From: Verrucomicrobiota bacterium
GTDB taxonomy: Bacteria; Verrucomicrobiota; Verrucomicrobiia; Limisphaerales; CAIQOK01
NCBI GenBank assembly: GCA_025363535.1
Contig: JANYDP010000027.1
Location: forward strand, 1 to 27,666
Direction of reading: 5' to 3'
DNA length: 27,666 bases
Positions 6,169-14,487 of this stretch are shown one piece after another; position 1 is the stretch's first letter; each line of letters begins with the position of its first letter. The notes under the pieces are model-generated. The model saw only the letters and a program-made list of their open reading frames with translations. It was not told the DNA's origin and did no database searches. The position numbers were made by a program, and so were the translations under genes.

Positions 6169-7251
6169 GTGCCTTCCTCAAAGAACATTTCTTCCGCGTC
6201 GGCCCCAGCGGCGCCGCTTTCCATCCGCCAAGAGGAGCCGCTCGCTTCGAATGGCTGGGATGAGTTGATTTCGTTTCAACCGGACTCCTCCATCTTTCAC
6301 CAAGCGGCTTGGGCAAAAATACTGGCGCAAACTTATGGATTCACGCCCATTTACCTCAGCGCTCATCGTGATCAAAAACCCGTAGCCGCCCTGCCATTGC
6401 TGGAGATTGACAGTTGGCTCACTGGTAAACGTGGCGTGTCGCTTCCGTTCACAGATGAGTGTCAAACGCTTGGTTTTTCCGAAACCTTCCGCGCTCCCCT
6501 GGTCGCTGAAGCACTGCGCTTGGGCCGCAATCGAGGGTGGAAGTATCTCGAACTGCGCGGCGGCGAAAATCTTTTCAATGGTGCCGCTCCTTCAATTGGT
6601 TTTTACGGACATCGCCTGAAACTTTCTCCCGACACAGGTTTGCTGTTTGAACGGTTCGAAAGTTCGGTCCGCCGCGCGCTCCGAAAATCTGAAAAAAACG
6701 GAGTGCGGGTTGGGTTTTCACAGACGCTCCAAGCGACTGCTGAATACTACGATTTGCACTGCCAGACGAGAAAAGCGCACGGACTGCCGCCGCAGCCTTT
6801 TAATTTTTTCCGCCGCATTCACGAGCATATCCTCGCCTCCGACTTGGGCGTGATCGTGACGGCCAGACAGGAAGACCGGCCCGTCGCCTCCGCAATTTTT
6901 TTCCATCATGGCCGGACTGCCATCTATAAATTCGGTGCCTCGATCAAAGCCGCCTTGGATTTACGCGCCAACAATTCGGTGATGTGGGAAGCCATGAAAT
7001 GGCTCGCCGCCCGCGGCGTGGAGAATCTCAACCTTGGCCGCACGTCGGTTCGCAACGAAGGACTGCGCCGTTACAAGCTGGGCTGGGGCACGGAGGAATA
7101 CCCAATCAACTATTACCGTTACGATCTGCGCGCGGACGCGGTGGTGCCGTTGAAGGATGAATCCGCCGGCTGGTACAACACCCTGTTTCGCGCCCTGCCC
7201 GTTCCGCTGGCCCGCCGCGCCGGGAAAATTTTATACCGGCACGCCGCCTGA
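6169..7251 (+). CDS. FemAB/GNAT-fold acyltransferase-like protein
   Basis: A 360-residue protein with a double-GNAT architecture of the FemAB/BioF2-like type. It shows the aromatic-rich N-terminal region (SIFHQAAWAKILAQTYGFTPIYL), the central SSVRRALRKSEKNGVRVGF block where FemAB-like proteins have an RR-x-KK helix, and the C-terminal motif ANNSVMWEAMKWLAARGVENLNLGRTS. Family knowledge: relatives transfer aminoacyl or acyl groups to amino groups, as in peptidoglycan bridges, and FemAB-like genes are regular members of PEP-CTERM/exosortase-type exopolysaccharide loci. Inference: it decorates an amino sugar of this polymer. The best in-frame start is GTG 6169, 83 bases after the previous stop, with no strong ribosome-binding site. 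Two related genes occur at 14488 and 26965. Confidence 0.82.
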   Translation: MPSSKNISSASAPAAPLSIRQEEPLASNGWDELISFQPDSSIFHQAAWAKILAQTYGFTPIYLSAHRDQKPVAALPLLEIDSWLTGKRGVSLPFTDECQTLGFSETFRAPLVAEALRLGRNRGWKYLELRGGENLFNGAAPSIGFYGHRLKLSPDTGLLFERFESSVRRALRKSEKNGVRVGFSQTLQATAEYYDLHCQTRKAHGLPPQPFNFFRRIHEHILASDLGVIVTARQEDRPVASAIFFHHGRTAIYKFGASIKAALDLRANNSVMWEAMKWLAARGVENLNLGRTSVRNEGLRRYKLGWGTEEYPINYYRYDLRADAVVPLKDESAGWYNTLFRALPVPLARRAGKILYRHAA

Positions 7252-7311
7252 CTTGAGCCGCCATTGGGGCGCGTCTGGAGGTGAAGATAAAAGCCCCAAA
7301 CACCGCAAATA

Positions 7312-7320
7312 TGCTAGAAT
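7312..7320 (+). promoter_or_regulatory. Possible extended -10 promoter before the Wzc-like gene
   Basis: TGCTAGAAT matches the extended -10 form TGNTATAAT with one mismatch, inside an AT-rich patch of the 125-base gap 7252-7376. No convincing -35 is present. The same gap contains a 7-bp inverted repeat (TTGGGGC 7264-7270 with GCCCCAA 7293-7299, 22-base loop) without a T-run. An internal promoter for the chain-length gene is plausible but weakly supported. Confidence 0.25.
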
Positions 7321-7376
7321 TTGAGCTGGCCCGTTGAACGGATGGACCGTCGGGCCTGTCAGTAACCGGTCGGCAG

Positions 7377-9686
7377 ATGCCGGCGGAGTCCCTGGCCATC
7401 AGTCAAGTATTTGCGAACACGTCGGCCGGTAATTTTTATTACATGCAAGAGAAACATAAAACAGCGCCCAGCCCGGGATTCAATCTGAACTTGGCCGACA
7501 TTTACCATGTGCTTTTCCGGCACAAGTGGAAGATCATCATCGTCTGGGTTTTGGGGGGGATTTCTGCGGGCGTACTTTACTTGAAGTGGCCGGTTCCTTA
7601 CAGCTCCGAAGCCATCCTGGCCGTTCGCTACGTCGTGGACAAAAAGGATTATGTCATCACGGAAAACACCGCCCCCAACATGATATCCACTTCGCCCGGG
7701 GCGGACACCGCGATCCGATTGGAAACCGAAACTCTGTTGAGTTTGGATGTAACCCGGGAAGCGGCGGAAATCCTTGGCCCGGAAACGGTCTTCAAATTGA
7801 CCGGCACAACCAATTCTTACGTGGCCGCCGCCGTCATCCGCAACGGTTTGGATGTGGATACGCCCAGCCGCAGTCAGGCCATGCATGTCTTCTTTAGGCA
7901 TCGCGACCCGGAGATCGTGGAAGCCGTGTTGACGCAGGTGATCCAAAGCTATTTTAACGCGCATCGTCGCGTCCACCAACTGAATGGAAACCAGGATGAG
8001 GCGTTGACGATGCGCACCGACACCCTCAAAAGCCAGCATGCCAGCCTTGAGGCGCAGTTGAGCGAATTGAAGAGCACCAACGGTGTGACCACCTTGGAGG
8101 AAACCAAAAAGACGCTCGCGGATAACATCTCGAAAATCAGCGAGGAATTGTGGAGCGCCGAAACCGAAATGGAAGTTCTTCAGACCGTCTTGAACTCCTT
8201 CACCAACGCCACCGCCAAGTCCGTCAAGACCGACACCAACACTCCTGGTGCGCCCACTCCGCCCCCGTCCGAAAAAATCTCTGACTACAAAGATATCGGC
8301 AGCCTGCTGGATCAGTTAAAAAGCCGGCGCAGCCAGTTGCGTCTGGATTTTCCCGATCAAAGCCCGCGCGTGGTGGCGGTGCAGGAGCAGATTGATCGCA
8401 ACCAAAAGCTCAAGACCCAGCTTGAAACAGAGTACCCGCAACTGACGGCCTATCGCAGCACCCCGACCAGCACCGACGGCCGGACCGGCACCCCCGGAGT
8501 GGATTTTATCAACGAGAACGCGAAAATGCTGGCGTTCCAAACCCGAATCACCCGGCTCAAACAACACCTGCAGGAAACCAAGGTGCAACTCGACAAGCTC
8601 CTGGCCGTGGAATCCAAAATAAAGGAACTGGAACGGCAGCGCGCCTCCCTGGAAACAGATCTGGCGAGCGCAGAACGCCGGATGGGTGATGAAAAAAATG
8701 ACGAGGAGTTGAACAAAGGAAAACCCACCAACATCCCCTTTATCCAGAAGCCCTCGACGCCCTCCATAGACACGGCCAAGCGCACCAAGATTGTCCGCGC
8801 CGTGCTGCTCGGCGCGCTGGCCGCCGGTTTGGCCCTGGCATTTTCGATTGAACTTTATTTCGACCGCTCCTTCAAACGCCCGATCGAAATCGAAACCAAA
8901 CTGGGCCTGCCCCTGTTTCTGTCCATTCCCGAAACCCAGCGCAACGGCAAGCATCCGCACGGCAAACGCAACGTCCGCCTGCTCTCGGCGGGTGCAACGC
9001 CCGAGCAAAACGGGTCGCCCACCGAACTGACCGAGCCTGATTCCTGGAAATCCAATCCCGCCATGCAGCCGTTTTTCGAGGCCTTGCGCGACCGGCTGAT
9101 CACCCACTTTGAAATCAAAGAGATCAACCACAAACCCAAGCTGGTCGCCGTCACCAGTTGCACGCCCGGCTCCGGCGTCAGCACAGTCGCCAGCGGACTC
9201 GCCGCCAGCCTTTCCGAAACCGGCGAAGGCAATGTGCTGCTCGTGGACATGAACACGGAAAAAGGTGCCGCCCACTTTTTCCAGAAGGGCCGGCTCGACT
9301 GCGGACTCGACGACATTTTGGATAAAGATTCCAACCGCGAAAACGCCCAGGTGGAAAAAAACCTATTCGTCGTCTCCGAAAGCACGGCGGAGGAAAAACT
9401 GCCCCGCATCCTCCATAAGCGGTTCTCCGCGCTGATCCCCAAACTGCACGCCAGCGACTTCGACTACATCATCTTCGACATGCCGCCGGTCAGCCAGACC
9501 AGCGCCACCAACCGGGTGGCCCGCTTCATGGACATGGTCTTTTTGGTCGTCGAAGCTGAGAAAACCGACCGTGACATTGTCAAGCGCGCCAGCCAGATGT
9601 TGACCGAATCCAAGGCCGTGAATGTCGGGGTCGTGCTCAACAAGAGCCACAACTACGTGCCCAGCCGTTTGAACCAGGAGCTTTGA
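7377..9686 (+). CDS. Wzc-like chain-length determinant with degenerate tyrosine-kinase domain
   Basis: A 769-residue polysaccharide co-polymerase. A short cytoplasmic N-terminus precedes TM1 (about 52-69). A long periplasmic segment with coiled coils (about 210-445) includes a Pro/Thr-rich linker. TM2 (about 472-492) is followed by a cytoplasmic P-loop domain (about 565-765). Seen: the Walker A region reads CTPGSGVST, with Val601 where BY-kinases have the essential lysine. Walker A' is LLVDMN (Asp624) rather than the usual D-x-D, Walker B is IIFDMPP (Asp701), and the C-terminus has a single tyrosine instead of a Tyr-rich tail. Family knowledge: Wzc/BY-kinases control export and chain length by cycles of tail autophosphorylation. 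Inference: this protein has lost or altered kinase activity and may act as a structural regulator. ATG 7443 is an alternative start (747 residues). Confidence 0.92.
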   Translation: MPAESLAISQVFANTSAGNFYYMQEKHKTAPSPGFNLNLADIYHVLFRHKWKIIIVWVLGGISAGVLYLKWPVPYSSEAILAVRYVVDKKDYVITENTAPNMISTSPGADTAIRLETETLLSLDVTREAAEILGPETVFKLTGTTNSYVAAAVIRNGLDVDTPSRSQAMHVFFRHRDPEIVEAVLTQVIQSYFNAHRRVHQLNGNQDEALTMRTDTLKSQHASLEAQLSELKSTNGVTTLEETKKTLADNISKISEELWSAETEMEVLQTVLNSFTNATAKSVKTDTNTPGAPTPPPSEKISDYKDIGSLLDQLKSRRSQLRLDFPDQSPRVVAVQEQIDRNQKLKTQLETEYPQLTAYRSTPTSTDGRTGTPGVDFINENAKMLAFQTRITRLKQHLQETKVQLDKLLAVESKIKELERQRASLETDLASAERRMGDEKNDEELNKGKPTNIPFIQKPSTPSIDTAKRTKIVRAVLLGALAAGLALAFSIELYFDRSFKRPIEIETKLGLPLFLSIPETQRNGKHPHGKRNVRLLSAGATPEQNGSPTELTEPDSWKSNPAMQPFFEALRDRLITHFEIKEINHKPKLVAVTSCTPGSGVSTVASGLAASLSETGEGNVLLVDMNTEKGAAHFFQKGRLDCGLDDILDKDSNRENAQVEKNLFVVSESTAEEKLPRILHKRFSALIPKLHASDFDYIIFDMPPVSQTSATNRVARFMDMVFLVVEAEKTDRDIVKRASQMLTESKAVNVGVVLNKSHNYVPSRLNQEL

Positions 9687-9732
9687 TCCACCCGCTCTGC
9701 CGCCTGGTGTGTTGTTCTTCTCCCTTGGCTGA

Positions 9733-11847
9733 ATGTACCGCAACCGAATTTACTACCGGATCAAACCGCTGATCCCAGCCGCCGTTCGCCTGGCCGCGCG
9801 GCGGTGGCTCGTCCGCCGGCAACTGCCCCACGTACATTCCCACTGGCCCATTGCGCCCGGTTCCGAACAGCCGCCCGAAAGTTGGCGGGGGTGGCCGGAC
9901 GGAAAAAAATTCGCCCTGGTGTTGACGCATGACGTGGAAGGTCAGACCGGCCTGGACAAATGCCGTCGCTTGATGGCCGTGGAAAAATCACTCGGCTTCC
10001 GCTCGTCGTTCAACTTCATCCCCGAGGGCAGCTACCAAGTTTCACCGGAGCTGCGCACCGAACTGCACACCGCGAACTTCGAGGTGGGGGTTCACGATCT
10101 GAAGCACGACGGACGCCTCTACCTGAACCGCGAAGATTTTCGCAAGAATGCCGAGCACATTAACCGTTACCTCAAGGACTGGGGCGCGTCCGGTTTTCGC
10201 TCCGGTTTCATGCTGCACAACCTGAGCTGGCTGCATGATCTGAAAATTCAGTACGACGCCTCCACGTTCGACACCGATCCCTTCGAGCCGCAGCCCGACA
10301 GCCGGAACACCATCTTCCCCTTCTGGGTTTCCAACGGCAACGGCGGTTACGCTGAACTGCCCTACACGCTCCCGCAAGATTCCACCCTGTTCCTCCTCCT
10401 CCAGGAAACGGATCCGAAGATCTGGCTGAAAAAAGTGGACTGGATTGCCGAGCACGGCGGGATGGCGTTGTTGAATGTTCATCCGGATTACATCCATTTC
10501 CCCGGCGACCGCCCCGCCCCGCGCACGTTTCCAGTCGAACATTACATCCAGCTTTTGCAGCACCTCCGCGATCACCACGCGAAAACCTACTGGCATCCCC
10601 TGCCCCAGGAGATGGCCAGCTATGTCGCCACCTTCCGTCCGGCACTCCGCCGCCGCAAACCCAGCCGCGTCTGCATGGTCACCCATTCGTTTTATGAGAA
10701 CGACAACCGCGTCACGCGTTACGCCGAAGCACTTGCCCAACGGGGCGATCATGTGGATGTCGTCGCGCTGCGCCGCGGTCCGACCGTGCCCGAAACGGAA
10801 GTCATGTCGGGCGTCAACGTGCATCGCGTCCAGACACGCGCCGGCAAAAACGAGCGCACCAAGCTGGATTTTCTCTGGCCGTTGCTGCGCTTCCTGACCG
10901 TCTCTTCGCTATGGGTTCGGAAAAGCCACCGCCAAAATCCCTACGACCTCATCCACGTCCACAACATTCCGGACTTCATGGTGTTCGCCGCGTGGTATCC
11001 CAAACTCAAAGGCGCGCAGGTGCTGCTCGACATCCACGACATCGTGCCGGAATTTTACGGCAGCAAGTTCGACATCTCCAACGATTCGCTCACCGTCAAA
11101 TCCCTGCGCGCCGTAGAGCGCGTCTCCGCCAAGTTTGCCGACCATGTGATTCTCGCGAATCATCTGTGGCTGGAAAAATACGCGTCCCGTTCCGCTCCCG
11201 CCGGCAAATGCTCCGTGTTCATCAACAACGTGGATTCGGATATTTTCCAACTCCGCCCCCGCACGCGCAACGATGGCAAGCAGATCATCATCTTCCCCGG
11301 CGGACTCCAGTGGCATCAGGGCATTGACATCGCCATCCACGCCTTCAACAAAATTTCCGCGCAGGTGCCCGCCGCCGAATTTCACATCTATGGCGACGGC
11401 AACATGAAACCCAAGCTCGTCGCGCTCGTGGATGAACTGGGTTTGCAGCAGCGTATCCGTTTCTTTGAACCGCTCCGCATCCGGCAGATCGCCGAAGTCA
11501 TGGCTGACGCGGACCTGGGCGTCGTGCCCAAGCGCGCCGACTCCTTCGGCAACGAGGCCTACAGCACCAAGATCATGGAGTTCATGTCCGTCGGCGTGCC
11601 GGTTGTCATCTCCAGCACCAAGATTGACCGTTTTTATTTCAACGATTCCATCGTGCGCTTTTTTGAATCCGGCAACGTGGACGACCTCGCCGCTGGAATG
11701 TTGGAACTCTTGAATAGCCCCGCCTTGCGCGAAGGCATGATCAAACGCGCCGGTGAATACGTGAAGGAAAACAGTTGGGATGTCCGCAAGGCCGACTACC
11801 TCGCGCTGGTGGATTCCATCTGCCTCGGTTCAAAAAGCCGGAACTAA
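9733..11847 (+). CDS. Fusion: polysaccharide deacetylase-like domain plus GT4 glycosyltransferase
   Basis: A 704-residue protein with two enzymatic modules. Residues about 58-300 form a CE4/NodB-like deacetylase domain: LTHDVEG (Asp67), VGVHDLKH (His121 and His125, the HxxxH metal pair) and NVHPDY (His250). The second Asp of the usual TFDD motif is Val here, as in some other deacetylase subfamilies. Residues about 310-704 form a GT-B glycosyltransferase of family 4: VCMVTHSFYENDNRVTRYAEAL, HVHNIPD, FPGGLQWHQGIDIAI, HIYGDG and the EX7E pair Glu608/Glu616. No signal peptide or membrane segment is evident, so both act in the cytoplasm. Inference: one polypeptide adds a sugar and removes an N-acetyl group from the same or neighbouring residue before flipping. 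The linker at about 300-310 is basic. No frameshift is seen; the frame is continuous. Confidence 0.9.
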   Translation: MYRNRIYYRIKPLIPAAVRLAARRWLVRRQLPHVHSHWPIAPGSEQPPESWRGWPDGKKFALVLTHDVEGQTGLDKCRRLMAVEKSLGFRSSFNFIPEGSYQVSPELRTELHTANFEVGVHDLKHDGRLYLNREDFRKNAEHINRYLKDWGASGFRSGFMLHNLSWLHDLKIQYDASTFDTDPFEPQPDSRNTIFPFWVSNGNGGYAELPYTLPQDSTLFLLLQETDPKIWLKKVDWIAEHGGMALLNVHPDYIHFPGDRPAPRTFPVEHYIQLLQHLRDHHAKTYWHPLPQEMASYVATFRPALRRRKPSRVCMVTHSFYENDNRVTRYAEALAQRGDHVDVVALRRGPTVPETEVMSGVNVHRVQTRAGKNERTKLDFLWPLLRFLTVSSLWVRKSHRQNPYDLIHVHNIPDFMVFAAWYPKLKGAQVLLDIHDIVPEFYGSKFDISNDSLTVKSLRAVERVSAKFADHVILANHLWLEKYASRSAPAGKCSVFINNVDSDIFQLRPRTRNDGKQIIIFPGGLQWHQGIDIAIHAFNKISAQVPAAEFHIYGDGNMKPKLVALVDELGLQQRIRFFEPLRIRQIAEVMADADLGVVPKRADSFGNEAYSTKIMEFMSVGVPVVISSTKIDRFYFNDSIVRFFESGNVDDLAAGMLELLNSPALREGMIKRAGEYVKENSWDVRKADYLALVDSICLGSKSRN

Positions 11848-11857
11848 GCGGGCACCG

Positions 11858-12736
11858 ATGCGACTCGACCGTTTTATCTCGCGCCAGGTGGTGCACCCGT
11901 TTTGCGGCAGCGGTTCGGCGGAACATCTGCCGATCCTGATGTATCACAGCATCGCCGATGAAGCTGAGACCGGCGTGTCCCCCTACTACCGCACTGCCAC
12001 CAGCCCCCCAATTTTCCAACACCACATGGAGTTGTTAAAGTCCAACGGCTACCGCGCCGTGGATCTCAAAACCGCCGTCACCGCACTCCTGAATAAGCCG
12101 AAAGAAAAACTCGCCGTCGTCACGTTCGACGACGGCTACAAAAATTTCTTCACCGCTGCGGTGCCCGTTTTGCAGCGACTCAACTTCACCGCCACGATGT
12201 TTCTGCCCACCGCTTTCATTTGCAAGAATCGGCGCTCATTCAAAGACCGCGAGTGCCTTACGTGGAGCGAAGTCAAAGAGCTTCACCGGGCGGGAATGCA
12301 TTTCGGCTCGCACACAGTCACCCATCCCAAGCTCGTGGAACTCGACTGGCCGCAGATCAAAACCGAGCTGGCCGACTCGAAAAAGGAAATTGAAAACCAG
12401 CTCGGCGACGCCGCCGACACGTTCGCCTATCCGTTTGCTTTTCCCGAAACGAACAAAGATTTCGTTCGCCGCCTCAGCGAAACCCTTGCTGAAGTTGGCT
12501 ACGTGTGCTGCGCCACCACGCGCATCGGCCGCGCCAAACCCGGCGACGATCTGATGCAGCTCAAGCGGCTGCCCGCCAATTCCTGCGACGACGCGAAATT
12601 ATTTCAAGCCAAGCTCGACGGTGCCTACGACTGGATCGCCCCGCTTCAGGCCGGCGTAAAAAAAATCAAGCGCGCCCTGGCACCGCGCCGTCCGACCGCC
12701 AACTCCCGCGCCGCCGAAAAAAAATCCCATGCCTGA
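11858..12736 (+). CDS. Polysaccharide deacetylase (CE4/NodB homology)
   Basis: A 292-residue protein with all core CE4 motifs: LPILMYHSI near the start, TFDDGY (catalytic Asp91, metal Asp92), SHTVTHP (metal His152 and His156) and FAYPFAFPE. It should hydrolyse N-acetyl (or O-acetyl) groups of a carbohydrate. There is no signal peptide, so it likely works on a cytoplasmic lipid-linked intermediate. I chose ATG 11858 because the longer frame from 11780 overlaps the previous gene by 68 bases and its extra residues look like a shadow translation. The basic C-terminus (KKIKRALAPRRP) may bind membrane or polymer (inference). It is 10 bases after the fusion gene and overlaps the next gene by 8 bases, so all three are one transcription unit. 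Confidence 0.93.
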   Translation: MRLDRFISRQVVHPFCGSGSAEHLPILMYHSIADEAETGVSPYYRTATSPPIFQHHMELLKSNGYRAVDLKTAVTALLNKPKEKLAVVTFDDGYKNFFTAAVPVLQRLNFTATMFLPTAFICKNRRSFKDRECLTWSEVKELHRAGMHFGSHTVTHPKLVELDWPQIKTELADSKKEIENQLGDAADTFAYPFAFPETNKDFVRRLSETLAEVGYVCCATTRIGRAKPGDDLMQLKRLPANSCDDAKLFQAKLDGAYDWIAPLQAGVKKIKRALAPRRPTANSRAAEKKSHA

Positions 12737-13598
12737 TTTCGTCGTCATCACGCCCGTCCGCAACGAAGGCGATCACTTCGCCGAGACCATCGAATCCATG
12801 GTCGCGCAAACCGCGCGCTCTATGATGTGGGTCATTGTGGACGATGGTTCCAAGGACGCCACCGGCCCGCTGGCCGATGCGGCGGCAAAAACCCATGCGT
12901 GGATTCGCGTTCTGCACCGAGCCGACCGGGGCTTTCGTCAACAAGGCGGCGGCGTCATTCAGGCCTTCAGCGAGGGCTTCGAATTGTGCAAAGATTTACC
13001 GTGGGCGTTTGCGGTGAAATTTGACGGCGACCTTTCCTTCGAGAAAAATTATTTTGAAAACTGCCTCGCCCGGTTCGCGCAAAATCCAAAGCTCGGCATC
13101 GGCGGCGGCGTGATTTGCAAATCCGAAAACGGCGAACTCGTCGTGGAAAGCCGGGGCGACCCGCGCTTCCACGTTCGCGGCGCGACCAAAATTTACCGCC
13201 GCGCCTGCTGGGATCAGATCGGCGGCCTGCTCAAGGCTCCGGGCTGGGACACCGTGGATGAATTGAAAGCCAACATGCTCGGCTGGGAAACGTTCACCTT
13301 CCACGACTTGAAACTCCGCCAGCACAAGGACACCGGCTCCGCCGACGGCGCGTGGCGCAACTGGGTGAAGAACGGTCTGGCGAATTATGTCAGCGCGTAT
13401 CATCCGCTGTTCATGCTGGTGAAATGCCTCAAGCGCGCGTTCGCCCGGCCCTATCTGCTCGGCGCGATTGGCTTGGCGTACGGATTCATCGGCGGTTATT
13501 TCCGCAAGGTGCCGCGCGTGGAGGATCGGGAATTTTCGCGCTACGTGCGCGGCCAGCAACTACGCAAGCTAACGTTGCGCCCGAGCATTTGGGATTAG
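12729..13598 (+). CDS. Family 2 glycosyltransferase
   Basis: A 289-residue GT-A enzyme. It begins directly with the donor-binding strand FVVITPVRNEGDHF, followed by VIVDDGSKDAT and the DxD metal motif KFDGD (Asp99, Asp101). A C-terminal hydrophobic segment (about 235-258, LLGAIGLAYGFIGGYF) may anchor it to the membrane. The start ATG overlaps the end of the deacetylase gene by 8 bases, indicating translational coupling. Donor and acceptor sugars cannot be inferred. Family knowledge: such enzymes add one sugar to the undecaprenyl-linked repeat unit. It is flanked on both sides by deacetylase genes, so the sugar it adds may be the one deacetylated (inference). Confidence 0.92.
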   Translation: MPDFVVITPVRNEGDHFAETIESMVAQTARSMMWVIVDDGSKDATGPLADAAAKTHAWIRVLHRADRGFRQQGGGVIQAFSEGFELCKDLPWAFAVKFDGDLSFEKNYFENCLARFAQNPKLGIGGGVICKSENGELVVESRGDPRFHVRGATKIYRRACWDQIGGLLKAPGWDTVDELKANMLGWETFTFHDLKLRQHKDTGSADGAWRNWVKNGLANYVSAYHPLFMLVKCLKRAFARPYLLGAIGLAYGFIGGYFRKVPRVEDREFSRYVRGQQLRKLTLRPSIWD

Positions 13599-13608
13599 TC
13601 TGCCGGCC

Positions 13609-14445
13609 ATGTTCAAAAAAAAACTCCGAATCGCGTTGAGCCTTTTGGTCTATGCCGGCGACGCCTTGCGGAGATTTTTTCAAAAGGCCGGGTTGCTTTC
13701 GCCGCCGGGAACTTGCGTGGTTCTTTACTATCACGAAGTCACCACGGCAGATCGCGGAAAGTTTGCGGCCCAGTTGGATGTCCTTTGCAAGCTGGCCAAA
13801 CCGATCTCCGCGCTGAACCCGCAAACCTTGACCGCCGGTCAGCGCCATGTGGCCGTGACCGTGGATGACGCTTTTGTTTCCTTTTGCCAGAACGGCCTGC
13901 CCGAACTTGTGAAGCGCCAGATGCCCGTCGTCGTGTTCGTCCCCACCGCGTATCTCGGCCGCAAAGTCGAATGGGGCATGGAAGAAGTCATGGCCTCGCC
14001 GGACGAGCAGATCATCACGACCGCCGAGTTGAAAGATCTGGCCAAAAATCCCCTCGTGCAAATCGGCTCGCACACCGCCAATCACCGCAACCTGACTTTG
14101 CTCGATGACACCGAAGCGATGAAAGAATTGTCTGAGTCGAAAAAATTTCTAGAGCGCACGCTGGGCTGCCTGGTGAACTCGATCAGTTTTCCGTACGGTG
14201 CGTTCAGCCCGCGCCATCTGAAAATGGCGGCGGACTTGGGCTACACGAGTTGCTTCACCACCTCGCCGGCTTGCGTGAGCGGGAAAATTGAAGCGGGTTT
14301 GATTGGCCGCGTCCGGGTGGATCCCTACGACTCGCCGTTGGAATTCAAACTAAAATCCGCCGGCGCGTACCGCTGGCAGGTGGCCGTGGGGAAAATGAAA
14401 CGTCGGCTGCGTCCAGCCAACCGCACGGTGGTCAATGTTTGCTAG
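13609..14445 (+). CDS. Second stand-alone polysaccharide deacetylase
   Basis: A 278-residue CE4-type protein. It starts with a basic/hydrophobic segment (residues 3-16) that could be a weak membrane anchor. The motifs are CVVLYYHEV, the aspartate pair Asp86-Asp87 in TVDDAF, SHTANH (His155 and His159) and SISFPYGAFS. The DD-G of the usual motif is DD-A here, a mild deviation. The start ATG is 10 bases after the preceding glycosyltransferase stop. It differs substantially from the deacetylase at 11858, so it is not a recent duplication and probably acts on another position or sugar (inference). This is the third deacetylase domain within 5 kb. Confidence 0.92.
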   Translation: MFKKKLRIALSLLVYAGDALRRFFQKAGLLSPPGTCVVLYYHEVTTADRGKFAAQLDVLCKLAKPISALNPQTLTAGQRHVAVTVDDAFVSFCQNGLPELVKRQMPVVVFVPTAYLGRKVEWGMEEVMASPDEQIITTAELKDLAKNPLVQIGSHTANHRNLTLLDDTEAMKELSESKKFLERTLGCLVNSISFPYGAFSPRHLKMAADLGYTSCFTTSPACVSGKIEAGLIGRVRVDPYDSPLEFKLKSAGAYRWQVAVGKMKRRLRPANRTVVNVC

Positions 14446-14487
14446 CCTGCTAACCAATAATTTCCAGCCAGCCAGTCTATCGTTGTG

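Noticed and set aside
7264..7299. Inverted repeat TTGGGGC/GCCCCAA after the FemAB-like gene
   Set aside because: The loop is 22 bases and no T-run follows, so it does not qualify as an intrinsic terminator.
8316..9275. 319-codon ORF on the minus strand opposite the Wzc-like gene
   Set aside because: It is antisense to a well-supported gene and of low complexity, rich in Gly, Phe and Gln. No recognisable domain.
11780..11857. Upstream start for the first stand-alone deacetylase
   Set aside because: It overlaps the end of the fusion gene in a different frame, and the extra residues show no family similarity.
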